A stretch of 40,402 nucleotides of DNA. Origin: an uncultured Granulosicoccaceae bacterium. GTDB taxonomy: Bacteria; Pseudomonadota; Gammaproteobacteria; Granulosicoccales; Granulosicoccaceae. This document shows, piece after piece, positions 1 to 8,292 of this stretch. The position numbers were made by a program, and so were the translations under genes. Each line of letters begins with the position of its first letter. The first letter of the stretch is position 1. Where the stretch lies: positions 1 to 40,402 of the forward strand of contig CALIHW010000131.1 of NCBI GenBank assembly GCA_938020525.1, in the 5' to 3' direction. The notes beneath the pieces are model-generated. The model ran no database searches. It was not told where the DNA came from and was given only the letters and a program-made list of their open reading frames with translations.

Positions 1-67
1 CTTTAGACTTCATCTCTTTCACAGTACAGTACGAGTCATTGTTTTATTGTTGAGGTGCCTGGAACGA

Positions 68-2959
68 TTAATCAATGCAGTCATCTATAATTTCTACTGG
101 GTGCCAGACCTTAATGTTATTGTGATCATTGATTTGTTTACGGCAGCTAAAGCCGTTACTGACGATTCTGGTTTCTGAATCAGATTCTGACACAGCGCTT
201 GCAAGATTTCTTTGATACAGCGTATCTCCGATATAACTGGTAGATTGCTGTATTCCAAACACTCCAGCCATACCGCAGCAGCCGGCTTCGGGCTCTGATA
301 ATTCCTCAAAACATTGTTGCATCCATTCAATCTCTACCGGGCTGCCTGATTTACTATGGCAGTGCCTGTGGATAATGCCTCTGGGTAATTTCTTTACGGG
401 TCTAATATCCTTGCTTTGCAGGAATTCTGCTAACGTCATTGTGCGGGATGTAAGGTCGGAAGCTCGCTTATCCTCAGGGAAAAATCGAAGTAGCTCGTCT
501 TTAAAAATCGACAGACAGGAGGGTTCAAGAACAATAACATTTGAGCTCGCGGGCAGGGTGTTGTAGAAGCTGTCCAGTATCGATTGCAGTTGCGATTTGG
601 CTTGATCAAGGAATCCATGTTCATATAAAGGTCTGCCGCAACAAAAGTGTTGTTTAGCAATATGGACTTCAAAACCGCATCGTTCCAGTAGTGATACTGC
701 TGTAGTTAGCACCTGTGGCTGGTAGGCGTTGTTGATACTATCTACCCAGAGCACAACCGGGTTTCCGCTTCCAAACTTGTAAAACAAGCCGTTTTCGGAA
801 AGAGAGGTGCTGCTTAAGCCGGAACTAAACGGGTCTTCAGCAAGCCTTGGTAACTCTTTATCCTTGTGTATACCTAACCGTGACAAAAAATATTTACCCG
901 ATGGACCCTTGAGCAGAGCATTGAATAATCGAGGGCTGCGAATCAGGTACGGCAACCATTTTCCAGCCTTGCCAAATACCTGGTGATGCAGCGGTCGTTT
1001 TTTGTTTTTGTAATGCTGTGCCATGAATTCGGCTTTGTATGCTGCAATATCCACCTGTGTCGGGCATTCTGTTTTACAGGCTTTGCATGACAGACAATGC
1101 TCCAGCGATTCTGCAATGTCTTTATTGTTAAACCCATCATCTATTAGCTCGCCTCTGAGCAACTCATGTAACAGATGGGCTCGACCGCGGGTAGAGAATC
1201 TTTCTTCGCCGGTTGCCTGGTAGCTGGGGCACATTGCACCAGATTGTGCACGGCACTTTCCCATACCAATACATCGTTCAGTACTGCGTCCGAGGCCACC
1301 GGTGTCCTCGCTAAATTGAAGTACGCTGTCAAACACCGGTGTTTTATAGTCCGGTCCAAGGCGAAGGTTTTCATCCATGCGATAGGCATTAATGACCTTG
1401 CCCGGGTTCATGGTGTTGTCAGGATCCCATGCGTTTTTAAATCTTCTGAACGCATGCATTAGTTTGTCGCCAAACATGATCGGCAGAAACTCGGCTTTTG
1501 CCTGACCATCACCATGTTCACCTGATAATGAACCGTTGTATTTGACGACGAGCTCTGCGATTTCCCGGCTGAATCGCCGCCATTTGGCAACACCTTCTTC
1601 AGTTCTGGTGTCGAAAGTCATTCTCGCGTGAATACAGCCGTCGCCAAAGTGGCCATATAGACTGGTTTTGTAGCCATAGCTTTCAACCAGTGCGTACAGC
1701 TCGCGAAGGTAATCCCCGAGTTGCATAGGATCGACTGCGGTATCTTCCCACCCAACTACCGGATCAATATCACCGGGGTTCAATGCAAGTGCTGTTGCAG
1801 AGGCGCCTTGTTCCCTGATACTCCAGATGTCTGTAATTTCTTTTGTATTCACAACTGACTTAAAGCCTGTGATCGTGGCATTGTTTGTCATGTCTTGTTC
1901 AAATGCATTGCAGCGTTCATTCAGCGCGGCTTCTGTGGCTGCTGCGAGTTCAATCAATAGCCACGCACGACCTTCCGGCAGAAGGGCGACTTCTCGTTGT
2001 CTGAGGTTTCTATCGTTCAGGCCACCGATGATATTCCAGTCCAGACCCTCCATCGCAATGGGTGAATAGGGCATTACTGACGGTACGATATCAGCAGCCT
2101 GGAAGATATCTTTAAAACCCAGTACGAAGAGTCGTTTGCATGCGGGGTTTTCAACCAGTGCTACCTGAGCAGATAAAACACTGACGCATGTGCCCTCTGT
2201 GCCGACCAGCGCGCGTGCAACGTTGAACCCGTTTTCCGGTAGCAGTTGGTCCAGGTTATAGCCGGATACTCGCCGCTTAATAGACGGGTAGCGTTGTCGT
2301 ATTTCTTCTGCATACTCGTCACGTATGGCTTTTAGCTCTTTGTAGATAGACGCCCGTGTGTCGTTGCCCGCAATAATCTCTGTGAGCTCTGCATCGCTTG
2401 TCGGCCCGACTGTGAAGCTCTCTCCGCTGGTTGTTAGTATCTCCAGTTCAAGGACGTTCTCTACTGTTTTGCCTGCATACATCGAATGCGGACCACAGGA
2501 GTTATTGCCGATCATGCCGCCCAGCGTACAGCGGCTGTGGGTAGCCGGGTCAGGACCAAAGGTTAGTCCGTGTACTTCAGCTGCGGCTTTCAGCGCATCA
2601 CAGACAATGCCTGGTTGTATATGCGCGGTTCTGTTCTCGGAATCTACAGACAGCACTTTGTTCATAAAGCGTGAGCAATCAAGAATTACTGCTTCATTTA
2701 CTGTCTGGCCGTTCTGAGAGGTCCCGGCGCCGCGCATTAACACGGCTACCTTGTGCGACTTACAGAGTCTGATTGTGGTTTTAATATCGTCAGCAGAGCG
2801 TGGGAATACAACTCCCAGTGGCACTTGGCGATAATTGGAAGCGTCGCTGGTGAATAGCGCTACGCCCGCGGCAGAAAAGTCTGTGTCGCCATCAATCTGA
2901 GCTTGCAGTTTCTGATGCAGGGCCTGCAATTCCGGATGATAGATTTCAGCAGTGCTCAT
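68..2959 (-). CDS. YdiJ-like FAD-binding and 4Fe-4S dehydrogenase (D-lactate / D-2-hydroxyglutarate dehydrogenase type)
   Basis: A 963-residue protein with the full domain order of the YdiJ family. An N-terminal FAD-binding PCMH domain occupies about residues 50-270, with the glycine-rich GNNSCGPHSMYAGKT stretch near 152. The FAD-oxidase C-terminal domain includes GHFGDGCIHARM near 440. A ferredoxin-like part carries cysteine clusters RCIGMGKC...CPSY and CLSCKACKTECP near 565-630. The C-terminal CCG-type domains show CCGRP and GCCGMAGVFG. By family knowledge such enzymes oxidise a D-2-hydroxyacid and pass electrons through Fe-S clusters to a respiratory acceptor; the substrate cannot be read from sequence. 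It is a little shorter than E. coli YdiJ as I remember it (about 1018 residues). The ATG at 2959 has only a weak ribosome-binding site. It stands alone, divergent from the carbonic anhydrase gene. Confidence 0.9.
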   Translation of the reverse strand: MSTAEIYHPELQALHQKLQAQIDGDTDFSAAGVALFTSDASNYRQVPLGVVFPRSADDIKTTIRLCKSHKVAVLMRGAGTSQNGQTVNEAVILDCSRFMNKVLSVDSENRTAHIQPGIVCDALKAAAEVHGLTFGPDPATHSRCTLGGMIGNNSCGPHSMYAGKTVENVLELEILTTSGESFTVGPTSDAELTEIIAGNDTRASIYKELKAIRDEYAEEIRQRYPSIKRRVSGYNLDQLLPENGFNVARALVGTEGTCVSVLSAQVALVENPACKRLFVLGFKDIFQAADIVPSVMPYSPIAMEGLDWNIIGGLNDRNLRQREVALLPEGRAWLLIELAAATEAALNERCNAFEQDMTNNATITGFKSVVNTKEITDIWSIREQGASATALALNPGDIDPVVGWEDTAVDPMQLGDYLRELYALVESYGYKTSLYGHFGDGCIHARMTFDTRTEEGVAKWRRFSREIAELVVKYNGSLSGEHGDGQAKAEFLPIMFGDKLMHAFRRFKNAWDPDNTMNPGKVINAYRMDENLRLGPDYKTPVFDSVLQFSEDTGGLGRSTERCIGMGKCRAQSGAMCPSYQATGEERFSTRGRAHLLHELLRGELIDDGFNNKDIAESLEHCLSCKACKTECPTQVDIAAYKAEFMAQHYKNKKRPLHHQVFGKAGKWLPYLIRSPRLFNALLKGPSGKYFLSRLGIHKDKELPRLAEDPFSSGLSSTSLSENGLFYKFGSGNPVVLWVDSINNAYQPQVLTTAVSLLERCGFEVHIAKQHFCCGRPLYEHGFLDQAKSQLQSILDSFYNTLPASSNVIVLEPSCLSIFKDELLRFFPEDKRASDLTSRTMTLAEFLQSKDIRPVKKLPRGIIHRHCHSKSGSPVEIEWMQQCFEELSEPEAGCCGMAGVFGIQQSTSYIGDTLYQRNLASAVSESDSETRIVSNGFSCRKQINDHNNIKVWHPVEIIDDCID

Positions 2960-3197
2960 TATTTCTACGGGTCAGGTCAGGGTCGGGAGTGCTGACTGAT
3001 TATAGTCTTCCGGCCTCTTGGAAGGGAGTTTCTTTCGTATATGCCTCGGTGGGGTTGACGCGAATGGAATCCGTCAATTTGCAGCCCGCTCGTTGGGTTG
3101 AAAACCACATGCGTACATAACCCACGTTATTTAAAGGTAAGGGAACTTGATTGTGGTTGCGGTACTATCGGTCAGGGCTAATTTTTTCGGATTAATG

Positions 3198-3719
3198 ATG
3201 GGTATATATGCGATTGGAGACAAATCTCCTAAAATTGCGTCTGATGTATGGATTGCACCTGATGCTACGGTGATCGGAGATGTCGATCTGCAAGCAAAAA
3301 GCAGTGTCTGGTTTGGCGCTGTGATTCGCGGTGAAAATGACTCCGTAACAATAGGTGAGGGGAGTAATGTTCAGGATGGTTGTGTTCTGCATATCGATCC
3401 GGGGTATCCACTGACGCTGCACAAGAACGTCACTGTAGGGCATAAAGTCATGCTGCATGGTTGCACTGTCCAGGAACAATCTCTCATCGGTATTGGAAGC
3501 ATCCTGTTAAATGGCTGTGTGATTGGCAAGAGATCTTTGGTCGGCGCCAATACGTTAATTCCAGAGGGCAAAGAATTTCCGGATGGCGTGTTGATACTCG
3601 GTTCCCCGGGTAAGGTTGTTCGAGAACTTACGCAGGAAGAGCAGAATGGTTTGATCCACTTTGCCGAGCACTACATGAGTCATGCTGAAAATTATAGAAA
3701 CAATCTGGTAGCGCTATAA
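3198..3719 (+). CDS. Gamma-class carbonic anhydrase family protein (left-handed beta-helix)
   Basis: About 173 residues of hexapeptide-repeat beta-helix. The gamma-carbonic-anhydrase landmarks are visible: GAVIRG, the first zinc histidine in CVLHIDPG, and the paired histidines in VTVGHKVMLHGCTV. The GSPGKVVREL tail is also typical of the YrdA/PaaY/CaiE group. The family usually begins close to the MGIYAIGDKSPK stretch, so I place the start at the second of two adjacent ATGs (3195 and 3198). A TTG at 3147 preceded by GGTAAGGGA would add 17 residues and is the main alternative. Function in bicarbonate chemistry is assumed from the family; many members have no proven activity. The gene is followed by a short tandem repeat and then the guanidinobutyrase gene on the same strand. 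Confidence 0.88.
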   Translation: MGIYAIGDKSPKIASDVWIAPDATVIGDVDLQAKSSVWFGAVIRGENDSVTIGEGSNVQDGCVLHIDPGYPLTLHKNVTVGHKVMLHGCTVQEQSLIGIGSILLNGCVIGKRSLVGANTLIPEGKEFPDGVLILGSPGKVVRELTQEEQNGLIHFAEHYMSHAENYRNNLVAL

Positions 3720-3765
3720 CAGCCAGAAACAACCAGCCAGAAACAACAAACCAGCTTGAAACAAT
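3720..3765 (+). repeat. Tandem 14-bp repeat between carbonic anhydrase and guanidinobutyrase genes
   Basis: CAGCCAGAAACAAC occurs twice with no spacer (3720-3733 and 3734-3747). A third copy with three mismatches lies at 3752-3765. It begins on the last base of the upstream stop codon. It probably arose by slippage; no function is evident. Confidence 0.75.
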
Positions 3766-3801
3766 CCTGGAGCAGGCGGTTAGACAAACTCAGGAACTTA
3801 C

Positions 3802-4755
3802 ATGTCAGTAGAATACAACCAACCGCTTGGCGGTAATGAGATGCCAAGGTTTGCAGGGCCAGGAACATTCATGCGCCTGCCATCTGCAGAAACGGCAGCC
3901 AACCTTGATGCAGCGATTATCGGCATCCCTATGGATATTGGCACCAGCTGGCGATCTGGTACCCGTTTCGGACCAAAACAGGTTCGTGCGGAAAGCAACA
4001 TGCTGCGGCCCTACAATATGTGGACTCGAGCAGCGCCTTTTGAAAACATGCAGGTGGCTGACATCGGTGATGTGCCGATAAACACTTTTAATTTATTGGA
4101 TGCGGTCGATCGAATAACGTCTTTCTATGATGATGTTCTGCAACACGATGTAGTTCCCGTATCTATCGGTGGTGATCACACCTTGACGCTACCGATACTG
4201 CGATCAATTTATAAAAAGCACGGTAAAGTTGCACTGATACATGTTGATGCACACGCTGACATCAATGAGCACATGTTTGGAAATGAAATAGCACACGGCA
4301 CACCTTTCAGGCGTGCTTATGAAGAAGGTCTTATTGACGCTCACCACACATACCAGATTGGTTTACGCGGCACTGGATACTCCGCTGATGATTTTGATAC
4401 CGGCAGAGACTGGGGTTTTACGGTCGTTCATGCTGAAGAGATCTGGTACAAGTCCTTGTCACCATTAATGGTTGAGATACGGCAGAAGTATAAAGACATG
4501 CCCGTATACTTAACTTTTGATATCGACAGTCTTGACCCTTCGGTCGCCCCTGGTACCGGCACGCCAGAAATAGGCGGGCTGACGGCTTCACAGGGTATGG
4601 AGATCATTCGCGGATGCCATGGATTAAATCTGGTTGGTTGTGATCTTGTAGAGGTCAGTCCTCCCTATGATACCTCTGGTAATACGGCAGTGGTTGCTGC
4701 AAATCTGCTTTATGAAATGCTTTGTGTGTTGCCGAAAGCCATTGCGGCGGTTTAA
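3802..4755 (+). CDS. gbuA: Guanidinobutyrase / agmatinase-family ureohydrolase
   Basis: A 317-residue ureohydrolase with the complete binuclear manganese site: His126 in GGDHTLT, Asp149, His151 and Asp153 in HVDAHAD, and Asp240 and Asp242 in TFDIDSLDP, followed by GTGTPE. The opening QPLGGNEMPRF and the RSGTRFGP and VEVSPPYD blocks match Pseudomonas GbuA (4-guanidinobutyrase) better than E. coli SpeB, as I recall those sequences. Predicted reaction: hydrolysis of 4-guanidinobutyrate (or agmatine) to urea and an amine or amino acid. AGGAA lies 5 bases before the ATG. It is convergent with the DMGDH/PhyH operon, with a perfect hairpin between them. No urease, GABA transaminase or regulator gene is nearby. 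The symbol is a best guess; agmatinase or guanidinopropionase remain possible. Confidence 0.88.
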   Translation: MSVEYNQPLGGNEMPRFAGPGTFMRLPSAETAANLDAAIIGIPMDIGTSWRSGTRFGPKQVRAESNMLRPYNMWTRAAPFENMQVADIGDVPINTFNLLDAVDRITSFYDDVLQHDVVPVSIGGDHTLTLPILRSIYKKHGKVALIHVDAHADINEHMFGNEIAHGTPFRRAYEEGLIDAHHTYQIGLRGTGYSADDFDTGRDWGFTVVHAEEIWYKSLSPLMVEIRQKYKDMPVYLTFDIDSLDPSVAPGTGTPEIGGLTASQGMEIIRGCHGLNLVGCDLVEVSPPYDTSGNTAVVAANLLYEMLCVLPKAIAAV

Positions 4756-4775
4756 GCTCTGAACTGCTAAAGATG

Positions 4776-4793
4776 GCCTGCTAAACAGCAGGC
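4776..4793. terminator. Hairpin between convergent genes
   Basis: A perfect 7-bp stem GCCTGCT/AGCAGGC with loop AAAC lies 20 bases after the guanidinobutyrase stop. Only a short mixed T tract follows, so it may work weakly in either direction for the two convergent genes. Confidence 0.55.
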
Positions 4794-4921
4794 GTTACTT
4801 CTGTGGTACTAGTGAAAACGCACGGCGCTTAACAATTTCAGGTCGAAGATGTATGTTTTTAGATGAGTAATGCAGCGACTGAATATGGATGCCTGACATC
4901 ATAAACCGGCGCACCCAGTTT

Positions 4922-5788
4922 TTACTGCTGATGGCTTGTCCATATCTTTGGATAAAGATCAGTGCCCGGGCGATCCCCCGGTTTAAGGCCATATTGAGTC
5001 ATGATGTCGCTGTGATCCGGATCCATACCGCACTCTCTGAATTTCACACGAGCATCATCACCCAGCCACTTGCTGGTGAAGACCTTTAACTCCTGGTCTT
5101 CATCGAGTTTTCCAGACCCACCATGCAGGATTCTGCTATTAAACGCGATACAGTCACCAGGTTGCATATCCCAGCTGACCACATTGTATCTATCAGGGTC
5201 AGCATCGATATCCGGGATGGATTCTTGCGCAATACCGGTAAAGTCAACCTGGTCTACATCTGATTTACCATCAGGGTTCAGTGTGCCAAAGTTGTACTGA
5301 TCAAATACCTGATCACTCAGGTGCGAACCCGGTACAAAAGCCAGTGCGTTTTTCTTTTTAACCGGTACAAGTGGCATCCAGATAGTACAAGTGTCATATC
5401 CTTCAATTGTCCAGTAGGGTTCATCCTGGTGCCACGGTGTTGAAAATTGCGTACCAGTAGAACGAACAAAAACGGCATCAAAGAAAAAGTTGATCTCTTT
5501 TGCTTTCAATAGTTTGCCAGCAAGCTCTCCGGCATGAGAGTTAAAGATGAAATTTTTGTACTCATCAATGTCCTGCCATGCCTGACTATCCCAGAACATG
5601 GTGCGCCCTTGTTTATCACGGTCCCAGGTTCGAGCACGATGCGTGGGATTTTCACAGTTTTTGGTCAAACCGCGGGATAAAACTTCAATCCATTCCGGAT
5701 TGAAAATGTCTTTGAGCAAGACGACGCCATCTCTATGGTAGCTATCGATCTCCTCGGTAGAAACTTCGCGCGGTAGTTTTGAAGGCAT
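4922..5788 (-). CDS. Phytanoyl-CoA dioxygenase (PhyH) family Fe(II)/2-oxoglutarate oxygenase
   Basis: A 288-residue double-stranded beta-helix oxygenase. The iron triad is seen as His120 and Asp122 (TPWHQDEPYW) and His222 (RILHGGSG). The block after His222 reads LKVFTSKWLGDDAR. In relatives I remember, an arginine that would bind 2-oxoglutarate stands where Lys235 is here. The chosen ATG at 5788 is preceded by AGAGGAA at good spacing; an upstream TTG at 5809 has no such site. It is the third gene of a minus-strand operon, 35 bases after the second DMGDH-like gene. That context suggests hydroxylation or oxidative N-demethylation of a methylated amine, or a betaine- or ectoine-like solute, rather than a phytanoyl substrate. 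The exact substrate is unknown. Confidence 0.87.
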   Translation of the reverse strand: MPSKLPREVSTEEIDSYHRDGVVLLKDIFNPEWIEVLSRGLTKNCENPTHRARTWDRDKQGRTMFWDSQAWQDIDEYKNFIFNSHAGELAGKLLKAKEINFFFDAVFVRSTGTQFSTPWHQDEPYWTIEGYDTCTIWMPLVPVKKKNALAFVPGSHLSDQVFDQYNFGTLNPDGKSDVDQVDFTGIAQESIPDIDADPDRYNVVSWDMQPGDCIAFNSRILHGGSGKLDEDQELKVFTSKWLGDDARVKFRECGMDPDHSDIMTQYGLKPGDRPGTDLYPKIWTSHQQ

Positions 5789-5823
5789 CAGGGTTCCTCT
5801 GCTGTGCAAGCAATCGCCGATAG

Positions 5824-8292
5824 TTAGGCTTGTGCTTTAACACGATCGGACTTTGGATCGTACATTGGTTTCAGACTAACATCACAGGAATGACGCTGAC
5901 CTGCAATTTCTATTTCATACTTACTGCCAAGGACCTCTTCTATAGACTGTCCTTCACAGGGGATGTAGCCCAATCCGATAGCGCTGCCAAGAGCATGACC
6001 ATAGTTACCTGAGGTTAGATAAGAAACAATCTTGCCGTCTCTTAGTACCGGCTCTGCATGATAGAGCATCAGTTCACTGTCCTGCATTTTGAATTGCAGC
6101 ATGCGATTCGAAAGCCCGCTCTCGCGTTTCTTCAACACCGCATCTCGACCAATAAAATCCGGCTTGTCTGTTTTCACTGCAAACCCGAGTCCTGCTTCTA
6201 GTACGTGATCTTCATCGGTGATGTCGTGGCCGAAGTGGCGAAAACCTTTTTCTATCCGGCATGAATCCATCATGTGCATGCCACATAGCTTAACACCGAG
6301 ATCCTGACCTGCTTCTAACAGAGTTTCAAATACATGCGGTGTCTGATCAGAAGAACTGTAAATTTCAAAACCGAGTTCACCGACATAAGTTACCCGATGC
6401 GCACGGGCGAGGCCCATTCCGATCTCAATATCATGTGCAGTACCAAAAGGGTGGTTTTCATTTGACCAGTCGTGAGGGCTTGCCTTAGAAAGCAGCTTAA
6501 CGGCGTTAGGACCCATTACGGCTATAACTCCTTCTGCTGCAGTGACATCAACCACAACAACATTATGCTCTGCAATATGTCGCTTAAGCCACGACATATC
6601 GCGCACTACAGTCGCCGCTGGTGTCACCATCAGATAGGCAGTTTCTGAAAGTCGGGTAACGGTGATATCCGCTTCAATGCCACCGCGATCATTAAGCATC
6701 TGGGTGTAGACGATCTTGCCAGCAGGCACTGACATGGAGTTGCCACAGACCAAGTTGAGAAAAGCTTCAGCATCTGCTCCTTCGATCCTGATTTTGCCGA
6801 ACGAAGTCATGTCATACATGCCGACGTTCTCACGAATCGCCATATGCTCAGCGCGTGAGTTTTCAAACCAGTTTTGTCGCTTCCAGCTGTATTCGTATTC
6901 TGGTTTCTGACCTTCATTGGCGAACCAGTTGGCGCGTTCCCAGCCGGCGGTTTCTCCGAATACCGCGCCTTGCTGTTTCAGTAGTTCATGTAAAGGAGAG
7001 CGTCGTATGCCACGTGCTGTTGCCATTTGTCTATACGGGAAGTGATCAGCGTATAGCAGACCGAGCGTTTCAGTGACACGTGCGGTCAGGTATGTTTTAT
7101 TACCCATAAATGGCTGCATGCGACGGATATCAACATCGCTCAAATCAAAAGGCGGGTGACCGTGTTCCATCCAGTAAGCCAGTGCCATGCCGGCGCCACC
7201 GGAAGACTGAATCCCGACTGAGTTGAAACCTGCGCATACAAAAAAGTTTTTAAGCTCCGGTGCTTCGCCCAAATGATAGGCGTCATCCGGTGTAAAACTT
7301 TCAGGACCATTGAAGAATGTATGGATGCCAGTCTCACCAATGAGCGGCATGCGATTAACCGCCATCTCAAGAATGGGTTCAAAGTGATCGAAGTCTTCCG
7401 GCAATTGGTCAAAACAGAAATCCTTTGGTATGCCGTCAACTGCCCAGGGCTTTGAGACCGGTTCGAATGCCCCCAGTAGCATTTTGCCCGCATCTTCCTT
7501 GTAGTAAGCGCATTCATCCGGAACCCGCAATACCGGTAATTGAGTGAGTCCTTCGATGCTTTCAGAGACAATATAAAAATGTTCACAAGCCTGAAGCGGC
7601 ACATTGACACCTGCCATACGGCCGACTTCGTGCGCCCACATACCACCGCAGTTAACAACAAACTCGGCTTCAATAGTGCCTTCTTCGTCTGTGCCATCTC
7701 GCTGCCAGGTGACACCGGTAACCTGTCCGTCTGACTGCTGTATTGATGTGACGTTTACCCCTTCAATGACAGTAGCGCCATTTTGTTTGGCACCTTTGGC
7801 GAGCGCTAGTGCAATGTTTGCAGGATCACCTTGTCCGTCTTTTTCAAGGTATACCGCACCGGTAACATCATCTACATTCAGGTGCGGGTAGCGTTGCTTT
7901 ACATCGCTGGGCGATATCTCTTCTACGCCGACATCAAAAGCGCGTGCCATTGATGCTGATCGATAAATCTCTTCACGGCGTTCTTCGGTGAGGGCAACAG
8001 TTATTGAGCCGACCCGTTTAAAACCGGTAGCGACTCCGGTCTCTTCTTCGAGTGTGCCGTAGAGTTCCTGACTGTACTTAGCAAGACGTGTCATGTTTTG
8101 CGTTGCACGCAGTTGTGCAATTAAACCGGCTGCATGCCATGTGGTACCGCAGGTTAGTTGCTTGCGCTCAAGTAAGACAATATCTTTCCAGCCTTGCTTT
8201 GCAAGGTGGTATAAAACTGAACATCCAGCGACACCGCCACCTATTACAACAGCGCGTGCATGACTTGGAACCTTGCCTGAAACCTGGCTCAC
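5824..8292 (-). CDS. Dimethylglycine/sarcosine dehydrogenase-like flavoprotein with GcvT domain (paralog 1)
   Basis: About 822 residues. An N-terminal DAO fold carries the dinucleotide motif VVIGGGVAGCSVLYHL. Next comes TTWHAAG, whose His53 is the expected covalent FAD attachment residue of DMGDH/SARDH enzymes. The C-terminal half is a GcvT-like folate-binding region (YTQMLNDRGGIEADITV, GELGFEIY) followed by the aminomethyltransferase beta-barrel. Predicted reaction: oxidative N-demethylation of dimethylglycine or sarcosine, with the one-carbon unit passed to tetrahydrofolate. I chose the GTG at 8292 because it overlaps the upstream gene's stop as GTGA; a GTG at 8328 would add 12 residues but has no good ribosome-binding site. 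It is second in a three-gene operon. Confidence 0.9.
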   Translation of the reverse strand: MSQVSGKVPSHARAVVIGGGVAGCSVLYHLAKQGWKDIVLLERKQLTCGTTWHAAGLIAQLRATQNMTRLAKYSQELYGTLEEETGVATGFKRVGSITVALTEERREEIYRSASMARAFDVGVEEISPSDVKQRYPHLNVDDVTGAVYLEKDGQGDPANIALALAKGAKQNGATVIEGVNVTSIQQSDGQVTGVTWQRDGTDEEGTIEAEFVVNCGGMWAHEVGRMAGVNVPLQACEHFYIVSESIEGLTQLPVLRVPDECAYYKEDAGKMLLGAFEPVSKPWAVDGIPKDFCFDQLPEDFDHFEPILEMAVNRMPLIGETGIHTFFNGPESFTPDDAYHLGEAPELKNFFVCAGFNSVGIQSSGGAGMALAYWMEHGHPPFDLSDVDIRRMQPFMGNKTYLTARVTETLGLLYADHFPYRQMATARGIRRSPLHELLKQQGAVFGETAGWERANWFANEGQKPEYEYSWKRQNWFENSRAEHMAIRENVGMYDMTSFGKIRIEGADAEAFLNLVCGNSMSVPAGKIVYTQMLNDRGGIEADITVTRLSETAYLMVTPAATVVRDMSWLKRHIAEHNVVVVDVTAAEGVIAVMGPNAVKLLSKASPHDWSNENHPFGTAHDIEIGMGLARAHRVTYVGELGFEIYSSSDQTPHVFETLLEAGQDLGVKLCGMHMMDSCRIEKGFRHFGHDITDEDHVLEAGLGFAVKTDKPDFIGRDAVLKKRESGLSNRMLQFKMQDSELMLYHAEPVLRDGKIVSYLTSGNYGHALGSAIGLGYIPCEGQSIEEVLGSKYEIEIAGQRHSCDVSLKPMYDPKSDRVKAQA

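Noticed and set aside
1-67. Possible feature at the window start
   Set aside because: Only 67 bases precede the YdiJ-like stop, with no hairpin or gene end that could be identified.
7140-7715. A 191-codon minus-strand frame overlapping DMGDH paralog 1
   Set aside because: It is on the same strand but in another frame of a clear flavoprotein gene, and its product has no recognisable motif.
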